A stretch of 64,000 nt of DNA from Apostichopus japonicus (taxonomy: Eukaryota; Echinodermata; Holothuroidea; Aspidochirotida; Stichopodidae). The stretch is from NCBI RefSeq assembly GCF_037975245.1, contig NC_092579.1, positions 6,819,001 to 6,883,000 on the forward strand, written 5' to 3'. Within the stretch, counting starts at the first letter, position 1, and each line of letters begins with the position of its first letter. Both the position numbers and the translations under genes were made by a program. Shown in pieces: positions 1 to 11,900 of this stretch. Below the pieces are notes generated by a model. The model worked only from the letters and a program-made list of their open reading frames with translations, was not told where the DNA came from and searched no databases.

Positions 1-858
1 TATCCAATGCGCAAATTGGGAAACAAGGAACAAGTTTTCTTTTGAGACAAAATGAGGTGAAATCATGCTAGTTGCTAATGTAGGAATCTTCCGAATTAGA
101 GTTTTTTTCTTGTTAATATCTTAACAAATTTTTTCCATTCAAAATAGCTTTGAGTTTGACCCACAGAAATTCATTAAAAGTCACGGGCTTAGCCAGGATT
201 TGCAAAGTTGTATGCACGACTATCTGAGCGGAGCGCCACCATCGGTTGGCGCGGAGCGTACTAGAAAATTTTTGGTTTTTACAAACCCCTCAGATGGCCG
301 GAAACGGCCCTTCCCCAGTATTCATTCTGGTTCCCTGGCCTCTTGCTAACTTAAGGCACCTCAATTTTTATGTAGAAAAAAGGCACATTTTTAACCTGAG
401 GAAAAGTGGGGGGCCCCCCTGTTCCCCCCCCCGGTTCCGCCGCCGTTGGTCCAGGTATACAATTGACTAGTTAGATAAAAAATTGATCGTGCTAAAAGCG
501 TGGTAGCCCAGATGAACTGCTCTTACGATGGTGTTACACGGAAATATTCGGACAGCATGATGCTAAATAAAGAAAATCATGGAATTGTCGGGCAAAAATT
601 TGAAAAAAATTCGGGCAAGCTTCTGCATATTTATATATAAATATATATATATATTTCCAGAGGACAAGAAATTCGGGCAAAAGTCCTGAAAATTCGGGCA
701 GCCTAAGAGGAGAAAAAAAAAATATATATATATATATATTTTTTTTTTCTCCTCTTAGGCTGCCCGAATTTTTCAGGACTTTTGCCCGAATTTCTTGTCC
801 TCTGGAAATTTGGGGGGGCAGTCTGCCCCCCCCTGCCCCCCTGCCTCGTACGCCTATG
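1..858. mobile_element. hAT-like composite element, right part (left end outside window)
   Basis: The same composite as 32904-34457, in the opposite orientation: bases 1-858 match 33715-32904 reverse-complemented, including the inner GGCGGCGG-ended insertion (its border is near 453-465). The right terminus CGTACGCCTATG ends at 858. The candidate duplicated target (TGCTCGGG, 859-866) cannot be checked because the left end is cut off. The small ORF at 246-470 is repeat sequence, not a gene. Confidence 0.7.
653..810. repeat. Near-perfect ~158 bp palindrome centred on a short (TA)n
   Basis: Two ~75 bp arms, each carrying CAGAGGACAAGAAATTCGGG and GCAGCCTAAGAGGAGAAAA, face each other across ATATAT. 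In the sister copies at 33 kb and 51.5 kb this subterminal sequence occurs once, so the inverted doubling is specific to this copy. Confidence 0.85.
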
Positions 859-869
859 TGCTCGGGGAC

Positions 870-1084
870 TTCGATCGGCAGCGACGCGTCTCGGCCACCG
901 GGATCGTTTTACAATTCTTCTGCAAGGGGCTCAATTGATAGGGAAAAACACCGATATTATCTTCATCACCCTCGAAACTATTTCCTCCTCTTCTTCCTCA
1001 AGAAAATAATTTTCGTCAAAGCTTGCGAATGTCCTGAGAGATTTCCTCGGAATCGGAAGATTCGGGAGAAGACATTTTCAATTG
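870..1084 (-). pseudogene. Decayed acidic N-terminus, unassigned family
   Basis: Reading leftward from an ATG at 1084 gives MSSPESSDSEEISQDI, then after frameshifts SFDENYFLEEEEE, SFEGDEDNIG and VFPYQLSPL. An acidic Ser/Asp/Glu-rich start followed by a G-x-x-PYQ-x-x-P motif recalls the N-termini of invertebrate proteins carrying a P2X7-C-terminus-like zinc-binding domain, but the match is short. At least two frame changes and the hAT insertion at 858 break it. The assignment is weak. Confidence 0.3.
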
Positions 1085-1334
1085 ATGAGAAGAGTGTTGT
1101 GGTTACATGTAGTAAACTGTGTAACGCCGTATCGGTAAACAGCGGGGAGTCGGCTTTGGCTGAAATGGTTCCTTTAATGACGTCAGATGAACTGCGGTGG
1201 GCAGCTTTGCTTTTTTTACGAGTGGCAGCTCGAGAGGTCTCTAGGGAATACTTTAACAGCGAATTTCTGGCGTTTGAAGCCGTATTTACGGAAAGTTGTG
1301 CATGGATGGTGTTGTAGTAATGTACATAAACCAT

Positions 1335-2782
1335 TCTAAGACTTGAAAATTTTTCATTTCATAACCTCTTTAATAACATGCACATCTATATATTTTGTCA
1401 GAAAATTGATGAAATGATGGGCAATTTCAATAGCGATAGGCCTATTTGAGCAAATAATGATGCCATCACAATTCCTATGATCGTACAGTCTATATACATA
1501 AAAAGTTTGACACATGGATGAACTATCAAGAATTATTTACTATCTAATATATTAATACAAATGTAACAAATACATCCAGCCAAAAGTAATAAATTTAGGG
1601 ATATTTCTTCATTCTTTCTTTACTAGTTAGACACAGAGAAATAACCCTTGAATAATATAAGAAAAGTCTCTGATTCCTGATGATTTGGGCCTAGCTTGCA
1701 AATTTACTACTTCCACTCGTATAAAAGATGTTTTTGAGAGACTTTCTAGCACACTTCAAGTGGGCCTAGCAGCATTGCTTACTTTTTTTTTAATTCATAA
1801 AATCATCAAATTTCCAAAAGAATCATAAGTGGTACTGGGCCCACACAGCTACCCAGACTATACTATTGACTATATGTGTGTCAGCAAATGTTGCCATTTG
1901 TGATTATAATGTTAAATTGAACTTTGGTGTCACTGAAGCAATCAGCTAATATCCTTCAAACATGAAACATACCTGTACAGTATTTCACTGACACAGCTCT
2001 AGTATCTAAAATGCTAATAACTTGACTTAATTAGATACATTTTAAGTAAATTTAATAGTGTAGGTTTATAGTGAATGCGGTTGTTGACAAAATGGGTGAA
2101 ATATAAGGCAATTGAATTGGGATTTATCTCAGACTCTGTACCTAGCATGTTTGAACTATCAATCTAATCTAAACAAGATTACTCAACTCAGGAGTAAAAG
2201 ATAACCACAGTTGAGATTAGACAGTTTATTTGTGGAAGACCTGGCAGGGCTCTTAAAGCCTGAATCTGTGTAGGGGTGGGGGGGGGGCAAGGCATGACTA
2301 TGCAGTTTTGGGAATAGTTCAGATTACAATAGGATCAGCCTGGCATAGGAAATAGCACTAAATGGTTTTGCTTAGCAATGGTTTCCATTTTCCACCATCT
2401 TTAATTATCAAATTGTGAGAATCTGAGAGGAATAATGGGAGGAAAATAATTCTATGCTTTTACAGTCTCCAAGGAGATAATTAAAGATAATTAAACAGGG
2501 ACAATTTGGCATTTAGAAATAGCTCAGGCAGCACATTTCTTTTCAACAAAGAACATTTTCAGAGATTCATCACATTGTGAATGTCTCTTCCCAATGGTAC
2601 AGGATTGAGAGGAACCCCTCAATCTTTCTACATTCACCATGGGGAAAGTCTTTGTCATATGCACACATGTGTAACAACATAATGTTACAGTAGTTATACA
2701 AGTGCACTTATTGCTGAATGTTGCAGTCCAAAAATAAGGAATTACATCCTAAATTTGTTCAAATTTATTTTCTCCTCTGCAG
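1335..2782. other. Non-coding stretch upstream of ECHS1 exon 2
   Basis: AT-rich with no convincing ORF, a G-run near 2275-2287 and no recognised repeat. It is probably ECHS1 intron 1 or 5' flank. I looked for a transit-peptide exon with a phase-compatible donor and saw none I would defend. Confidence 0.5.
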
Positions 2783-2977
2783 AGAACTTCAAAAATATTG
2801 TGGTGGAGAGAGTCGGTAAGAATAGCAACGTTGGGCTGATAAAGTTGAACAGGCCAAGAGCGCTGAACGCTCTCTGCGATGAACTGATGACGGAAGTGAA
2901 CCAAGCTCTGGATGAGTTTGAGGGCGATACCAAAATTGGCTGTGTCATCCTTACTGGATCACAAAAAGCTTTTGCTG
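2783..2977 (+). CDS. ECHS1: ECHS1 exon 2 (N-terminal crotonase core)
   Basis: Acceptor CTCTGCAG before 2783 and donor G|GTAATT after 2977. The exon enters with two bases of a Glu codon and leaves with one base of an Ala codon. It encodes the first beta strands of the crotonase fold, with [16 protein letters not shown] and [12 protein letters not shown]. The one-base overhang fits both downstream exon 3 copies. Confidence 0.93.
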
Positions 2978-5900
2978 GTAATTGATATTAAAGTCTTTGT
3001 ATTTCTTCCTGTATGTTGACTTGATTTATTAATTAATCTCACCCTCTTTAGTGACTTGTACTGTTATTTAGACTTGTAGTACAAGTACAACAGCATGAGT
3101 TACACATACAACAACCTGAGTACGAGTAGAATTAGGGCATCGATCCGAATTGAAAACTGGAGAGGGGGGGTGGGTACATAAATGATTGAACACGGATAAA
3201 ACTGAAGGAAGGTGTGCCTTGGCGCAAAAGCTTTACCTTGGTGCAAATGCTTTATCGGGTGGGGTCCAGGGGCGAAGCCCCGGCTGGGTCCAGGGGGGCG
3301 GACTCATCATAATAGCTACTTATCTCATAACATTAAATCTGACTAGATGCCAACATTTTAGTAAAACAAAATGAACAATGGTCAATGCATATTCAGAGCT
3401 CTAGCTATATGAGGGTATCATGTAGTTTTGTGTGGGGTTATGACAAGGTAAGTTCTTGGTTGCATGCCAGTACATATCACTGACCTTAGCCCTTCTAGAG
3501 CCAGGTTTTGGACTTCTTCACTTTTCTTCTTACCCGCAAAATGCTCATCCCCAGCTGGGGGTGATATTAGCGAGATGATGAAACTGGATTTTCAGCAGAT
3601 GTTTACGGGAAACTTAGTCGCCAAACTCAGTCGATTCAGTAAGGCAAAGATTCCCACCATCGCTGTCGTGAAAGGTATCGCTGTAAGTTACTACCTACGA
3701 GTTCCGATTTTGTTTACTTTTTGATTAAATTTTCCCCTTTTTCTGCAATCTCTGTATTTGTTGCTCTGATTTAGCTGGTGCCGACATTAAGGAAATGCAG
3801 AATCAGGAATTTTCTGACGTTTTTGGGGGAATGTTCCTTTCTCATTGGGATCAGCTATCCAGAACAAAGATACCAACGATAGCTGTGGTGACAGGCTATG
3901 CTGTACGTATTGCCACTATGTTCAAACTTTACATTGCATCCTCACTTCAGCTTTCAGCTTGTAGATAGGAAATAACTTTTGCTCTTTTTTTGTGGGTTAG
4001 GGCGGGGGGAGGGGTTAATTTTCCTTCATCATAAAATAGTGGAAATATAATGCTTCTCTGTGAAAAATATGCTGTCATTTTTGTGCATTTGTGTTAGCAG
4101 TATTGAACATGTTGTTGCATTATACCACCTTAGTGAGTATTCTAGACAAAATCACTCATCACCGATAACAGCTCTTTGCCAAATTCATCGAAAAATCATT
4201 GGATTCTTTTCACTTCTTTGATTCTGCTTTCCATCGAAACCTAAGTAATTCTGGGGACTCACATCCTATGTCAAGGATGAATGAGTATCAGGTTGTTTTA
4301 CTTTTTTTTTTATAAAAACACTTTCTTTTACACATGTCCTGCTCTTTGCATACAGCTCAATAATCAAGATAAAAGAAAATTAACATGTGAAGTTGTGAAC
4401 CAAGGACATAGTCTTCCAAAATTGATACAAAATCCTGAATTATCCTACTTTGAGCTTTGTACTATCATTGCACTGGGCCCATAAAGTTTCTTTATTTTTT
4501 TTTTAACATTCTTTTCTTGCTTGCTTTGAAGTATGCTTTGTAATTAATATATTGGTTATCGTTAAAATGCATCTTGCTTTGGCCGCACTACTGGGGGGGG
4601 GGGGCATGCAGGAGCAATTTCCTTCCCCCAGAATTTCCGTTGCCCACCCCCACCTCAGTTGTCCCCCAATCAGATCTACTACTTATCCAAAATATCTAGA
4701 CAAGGCTAATCATTTGTATAAGAAACAGCTTCCAATTGATGCAAGGCATTAATGTGAAATATTGTCAAATGATAGCACCATTTTGCGTCTAAGTCACTTT
4801 ACTTCTCTCAAAGGGGAGGGGAAGCTCCTTCCCTTTGGACCCCTCCTCCATATCAGTGTAATATGTTTTCCCCCTCCCCATAGTATGCCTTGTCCCCTAG
4901 ATACTTCCCACCCCCCCCAGATTGCCATGGCTGGTGCCGACACTGGGCTTTCATATGTTGAAAATGTCTAAATGCCCAGCTCACCCTTGCTTATTCTGAC
5001 ACATAGGCCAAGAGAGCTCAAGCTGGTCATTCCATAACTTTAAAGTTTCATTTGCGACAGTTTTGGTTTCTCTGTTATACAGTTCATCAGCTCCACAGTG
5101 GCTGTGTAATAACAGTACATTTTACTAAAAAGAGAGAGACAAAGTAAATGTGTATCAGCATAACAGACACGTCGTCATGGAATCTCTCGTGATGATAGAT
5201 TCGCTGATTATTTTTTCTGACGATACAAAGATCACAGTAGTTGCTATGTGTGATGGAGACATAAAAACATGTCACCTAGTCTGACCCCTGATTTACGGAT
5301 TCATCCACAATGTTATGACTCCTGACCAAGATGGTGCCACTTTGCGGCTTGCATATTGACTGAACAAGAAGCAAAAAATGCCACAAAAGGAAAAATTGGC
5401 TAGAACAATAGTCTGTGCTCAGATGAGAGGTCCAGCTTTGTGACCTTCTTGGTGTCCTTGTATGCATGCAAAACCAGCCGTTATAACCATTCGATTTGAA
5501 GCAAAAAGAAAATAGCATTTAGGCGTGGCAATACTAAATTGATGAAGAACAGCATCTGTTAAACTAAAACACAAATACGTCGTCACTCATGGGTGACTGG
5601 CTGTTTGATGGAGAGTATTAGAATTACAGTGGAATTGTCTTCTCAGTTCGCAGTGTACAGTATACGCGTACACTAATAGTTCCAAAACTTCACAAATGGG
5701 GCCGATAATTTCAGTGATAACCCATTTGTGGGATGAAATGCTGTGGATGTAATTAGCTGCATTAAGAAAATTGTCATAGCATGGATGTTTTATCCTGTCA
5801 GGGTTTTATTTCCATACGGTGAGAGACTGGATGCTGTAGATGTAACTAGCTGCATTAAGAATACTATCATAGCTTGCAAGTATTATCCTGTCAGGGTTTT

Positions 5901-8900
5901 ACTTCCATACGGTGAGAGACCGGATGCTGTAGATGTAACCATCTGCGTTGAGATACTGTCATAGTGTGGAAATATTACCCTATCTGGGTAACCCTTCCAT
6001 GTTCATAGAGCTCTGATACTCACTACATGGTTTGTTATTCATTATCTTACAGCTGGGCGGTGGCTGCGAGGTAGCCATGATGTGCGACATCATTTATGCA
6101 GGAGACAACGCCTCTTTTGGTCAACCTGAAATACTCCTTGGGACCATTCCAGGTATTTAATGCAAAAAGAAATATCTCAAATGTAACAGTGCTGTTTGTT
6201 TGTTTGTTTGCTCGTTTTGGTACAAATTGTGACAACTGTCTTGGTGGTTGCTTGAATATCATAAGGCTACTTCACTCTACATCAGATTCCTTCATGGTGC
6301 CTGAGAACTGTCCTTTAACAATTCTATTGTTTTTCCTGTTTGGCCCAAATTTGAAATTAGCTGACAGGTTAACAGTAATGAAAGGGTTGAGCATTTGTGA
6401 CAAAAGTATGATATTTTAAATTACTGATGCAAATTATGTGTATTGTTAAGAAAAGATCACAACTAATCGGTTGTTGTTCAGTTTGAAAAGTTTCGTTAAA
6501 ATTGATAAATCTTCATTGCCAAATTACAAGATAGTGAAATGATGGTAGAGGATGTAAATTAATCTGTTATTTTATTTTTTATATTCTTTAAGAGACAGCC
6601 ATAGTATTTTTATGTAGCCTGGACTATATAGTTCTTTTGATGCTATGAGGCAAATTTGAAATGATGTATTAAAAGCAATTGAGTAAATTTGTAAATGAAA
6701 ACAGTTGCCATGAAAATTCATCACAGACTATCCCACAAAACCTTCAAATGGCAAAAAAAAGTTAAAAATCATCAATAATATAGGGTAAACTTGACAGGGA
6801 TGGCAAATATATCTGGAGGTAACCCCCGCTATTTTTCTACTGCAATTCAATAATTTAATAAACTGGGGCTGAGTAATAGTTTTAGCATATTATGGAGGGA
6901 ATAGGGAATTATTAGGGGGATCTGGTAAAGTTGAAGGACAATTGTAATAAACTGTTAATTAATAATATTATCAGTCACACCCGTCATTCTTAGGACAAAA
7001 ATATGCAAAGATATGATCTCTGTTTCCTCTTATAGGTGCTGGTGGCACTCAAAGGTTACCTAAGGCCATTGGTAAATCCAAAGCCATGGAAATGGTACTC
7101 ACAGGCGACAGAATTTCTGCTGAAGAGGCTCTAACTGCAGGTTTGACTTCTAAACCAATTTTTCTTTTATTGTTATTATTAGTAGTTTTTAATTTTTTTT
7201 ATAGTCTTCTTTCAAGTCCATTTGAACCAAAAGTTTGTGTAATGGTTAAAAGTCTTAACACTGAAAATTTGTCTTAGAAAAGATTGCAAATATAAGGGTG
7301 GTTCTCAGTTGGTGTCTACATGGGCCAGAGCATAGGGGGCTGGACAGAACCAAACTATACTTAGATTGAGCAATTTCCAGGGTTAGGCCGAAAGAGTGCT
7401 CAAGTTGAGCCCCTTGTGGGCCTGAATACCTGATTAGTGCCAGATTGTGGGGCAATTTGTATAGTTACTGCATTCCTCCTCTTACCTGTATTCTTTACAT
7501 ATGCACTCCAAGCTACCTAGCCTACACACTGGTAACATTCTTGAACTGCGCCCTCAATGACCCTCAGTGAGGTCACAACTCTCTTTTTTCTGAATCTACC
7601 ATTCTGAAGACACACAGCATGTGTTTGACCTACATCGTTCATCCGTCTTAATGCTCTTGTAACTAAGGAAGTTTTTGTTGCTAAGGACAGAGTTCCACTA
7701 CATCCAACTCATCCAACATCCAACGATTCCTATCTGCAGGCCCGGATTGAAAGTCTTTTGCGTGCCAAACGTGGCCAGCAGGCCACCTGTTGTGAACCCT
7801 AGTATACTGGTTTTAAGTCTCTCTCTCTCAATACAAGATCCACAATGGTTTATTCTGGTTATATATGTTTGTCTATTTACTGTCAGTATTTATGGTATAT
7901 GCATGCCATGGTATATATATGTATATGGTAGATTCCATGGTGAAATAAACATGTTTTTCATCCATCCATGATAAATACAACCGTGAAGGCAATTTGAAAT
8001 GTTGATGATTAAGCTGTCCATACTGATTTGCTTTCTATAAACTTAGAAAGGGCTCTGCAATAAATATGTGTTTTTGTAAAATTGCTGCCTTGAACAAACG
8101 TTGGTACTACATCATTCTTGCCTTTTGTGTGTACATTGGAAACTGTTTTATCTTTTCCCATGACACCAAAATATGTCACTTGGAACAAAACACTCTTTTC
8201 TTACAAATAATGTTTTCCTTTCTTGTTTCTTTCACATGTCACGCTGTCTTCCAGGATTAGTCAGTAAAGTGTATCCAAAGGAAGAGGTTTTCGACAAAGC
8301 CGTCGCTCTCGCCGAGAAGATCAGTCGTAACTCCAGGTTGATCAACTCGATAGCCAAGGAAGCTGTCAATAAATCTTACCAACTTAGCCTGGCTGAGGGA
8401 CTTCACTTGGAGAAGAGATTGTTCCATGCCAGTTTTGCTACAGTAAGTCTTCAGTTGATATACAGAGCGTTGCCGCCAGAGACATTGAGAGCCAGGGTTG
8501 ACCCTGGCGAAAAATATGTCACTGGCACCACTTCTTGGAATCTTCATGTTTGCTCGAGTATGTCATGAAAATGAGAATGAATTATTTCTCGTTCCATATT
8601 TCTCCAGGCCCCCCAATTGACTTGACTCGCACCCCTCTCGTGGGGCCTGATTGTTGCTTAGGGAAGCCTCGCAAATCTAACCGCCATGTCCGGGCCGGTG
8701 GATTTTTCCGCGGCTATAATGAGCACAGCCACAAGCAGATAATGAGTCACACTTGAGTGCACACTCTCTCCAAACCACCCTCCACGCTATACAGTTACAT
8801 TCACAGCCGCGGTCAAGTTTTTACTAAGCCGATTTGAACATAATAGTGAGTTGAACAAAACATCATAGCTAAGTCTAAAGGTATTCAAACGTTTCAAAAA

Positions 8901-11900
8901 GATAGTGTGTTTATACACCGTATTTTATCCTACCACAGAAGCAAAACTTCTCTGAAAATAAGTAAGGAAATGTGAATTTACACTGCAGGAATCTAAAATG
9001 CTATCTTTCTTATTTTCACAGTCGGCCAAGTAGGAACAAAAACTTTCGTTGCCTTTTTGCAAGGACAGGTTTCCTGAATTTTTAAGATTTAAAAATCTAA
9101 AAAACTTAAATCACAATCTCACTTCTTGTACACGTGCACATAAGCGTGAACCAGAGCCTAACATACGGGAAGACTTTTGCATAATCCTACTAAGTTGTAT
9201 AGAACAGGACCTAAACTACCTAGCTAGGTGAAAAAAATCGGTTGACTGTAGGGCATTTTTCGCACTCCAGCGAAGCTGTACTTTTTTTTAGCCAGCTAGA
9301 TCGTAGACATCCCTTTTGAATATCATGTATCACTGCATTGGGGGTATAGAGCAATTGGTCATGTTTTTATGGAAGGGTGGGGTGTAGGGTGGGGCGATAT
9401 ATCGAAAATTATTATTATTGCCAAAAAATTTTTTCAAGACGATATTTTTTGAGGATTGAACAAATGACGATAATTTCTTGTGAAATAAATGTGGAAAAAA
9501 CTGCGATTATCCTTTCTCCGTTTTATGTGTAAATGTTATTCTAGCATTCCATGGTTAAGAAAATTGAAAAGAAATAAAGTTTATCAACTTCATTTACTGA
9601 CTTTTGAACTTCGTAAAAAACCCATCCTTTACAACTCTGAAAATCAGTAGAGAAATTAGCAATTGTGTACAAACAGTAAGTTGGTACACCTTTCAAATTT
9701 TACGAAAGATCGAGCAAAATACTTTCGAAGAATTCACGCGAAACTGGCATATCGTGCTAAATGCAACTAATGTCATGTAGACAAGGCTCTAGTGCACCCA
9801 TTTATGAATAAACCATACGACCACATCTGGCGGGGGAAAAGAAAGTATTTTCTAGAATTTCCACAAAAAAAAAGGAAAAATTAATATCCTACCATAGTTA
9901 AGTGTATAGAAAATAGCCTAACCACTTCGTCGGTTACGGATCTCACGTAACAACAAAAACACAACTAATTGTATTTTGCGAAGTTGACGTTTTCTACAAG
10001 GACATGGAAACAATATTTAGCATTTGGTTAATCATGCAATGTGGCCTAAAACATGGGATTAAAAGGTTTACTTCCATAAAGATGGCCATACTGTAGCTAT
10101 TGGGGCCTTGATATCGTGCTATGTCTTTACGGTATAGACTGTGCCTCGTGTATCATGGGGAATAGATTGTTTTGTTCATGCGGAGGAGTCGGTTGGCTTG
10201 AGGTGTGTTTTACTTACCTTAATGTAACGGGGATATATACTTTTCTTGAACGTCTAAGATAATATTTCGCATAACTTTACCGATCCTTTACTGACTGACC
10301 TAATTAATTCTAGAGTGGAGCCAAAATAGTTTACTCCATGAAAAGTTTTTTGGAAACGTGCCAAAAATGTTAACAAACAGGTGTTAGACAGGGGGGTTGT
10401 TTGGCAAGGTACCTGGGAAAATTCACAGCCCATGTACAGTAGCCTACCGTGATATTTAAGTAGGGGTAAACACTGCAGTTGTAAACCGTGTACGTATAGT
10501 GCACGCTGTTCATTGTTAGGCAGTCTAGAAACGGGGCTTTGCCGAAAGTAGTTTGTTTCATAATATCGACAGTTTTGTAAGTTAAACTTTTTAAAGATTG
10601 TAAGACAGATTAAATCTCTTTTCATTTTATCACATAATATAGCTACTCTCACTTGTCATTTTCAAATTTGCATCAGTTTCGTGACAATTTAAATTCAAAA
10701 AGTTGTCAGTATTTTGAATCCTCAACTGCGAATTTTTTATCGCCAGACACGCAAAAATGCTTTGCGCCCTGGACCCCACACAAGGGGTTCCACCCCTTGA
10801 CCCCACTGGGGCCCTAAGGCGGGCCCCTGTACCCCACGCCATATGCTCGCACGCAACAGGGGTTGGTGGGAAATCGGCAGTTGTTTTTAGTGTGTTTGCG
10901 AACACACTAAAAACAACAAGGAAAAATTATCGTAATTATCGAAATATCACAGTATCTTTTGAACTATTTATCGTGACGTTAAAAAGCAAATATCGCCCAA
11001 CCCTAGTGGGGTGGGTGTATTACCATTACGTTTCTGGAAAATTTTGTCGAGTGCACATGTCATTATCATACCGGGGTTGAGCTATACAGCAGCTTGAAGG
11101 TTCTCTGCTTCAAACAATGCAATACGATGTGGAGAAATAAACTGAAACTGTATCGCAAATTATCTTGCATTAAAATTTTCACCGTATAGTACTTATATCT
11201 CTAACCACATGGCAGCCTAACACACTAAGTCAATGGGAAAATCTATCTGTTTATTCGCTGAAATTGTGTCGCAGTTAGCTTCAGAGATCAACGTTACGGT
11301 CGATGTTCTCTCTTTAACATACATATGTGGCATAGCTTAACTATTGTTTTGTTTAAATTTTGGTTTGTCAATATGGGTTTTCTGAAGTTCTTGGGGGCAT
11401 ATATTTAATGCAATGGCTGATTCAGTTTTTAATTCATAGTTACGTACCACTTGTTGAACAAGGCTCATAATGTATAGGCCCAGGTAAAGGCTGCTTTTAT
11501 CGAACTCTCGAGTAGCGGAGTTTCACAATTGTTTATAAGAGACCAAGAAATTTTATTTGTGAGGTTTGATAACGTAGAAGATTTGCAAGAATTATATAAA
11601 GTACTGAATCTTGGACATTTGGTAGTGGCGGATTTTAGTGTATAAGTCACTTTGCAACATAAACTACCGCTCTATATTGACTGTCAAAACCGCAAAAGTT
11701 AATCCGGTCACTTGGCCAAGTTTGCTCATTGTCTGTGAAGAATAACCAGCCTTGTGTTGTCAGGACGCTGTGCTCATTACTGCGGCTGGCAACCAGCTTG
11801 TGTGCATTCAACCATGGGACCAATATGCACATGCATAATGAGCAAGGGGTGCGAGATTTCTGCCGGCCCGGAACCGGCGGTTAGATTTGCGAGGCTTCCC

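Noticed and set aside
978-1334. 118-codon minus-strand ORF and 153-codon plus-strand ORF (856-1317)
   Set aside because: No family pattern. The more plausible reading is the frame-broken acidic peptide starting at 1084.
4925-4970. Possible third copy of ECHS1 exon 3 (reads [10 protein letters not shown] after a CAG)
   Set aside because: Only about a dozen bases (CTGGTGCCGACA) match exon 3b. The frame stops after 15 residues and no donor fits, so it is chance or too decayed to support.
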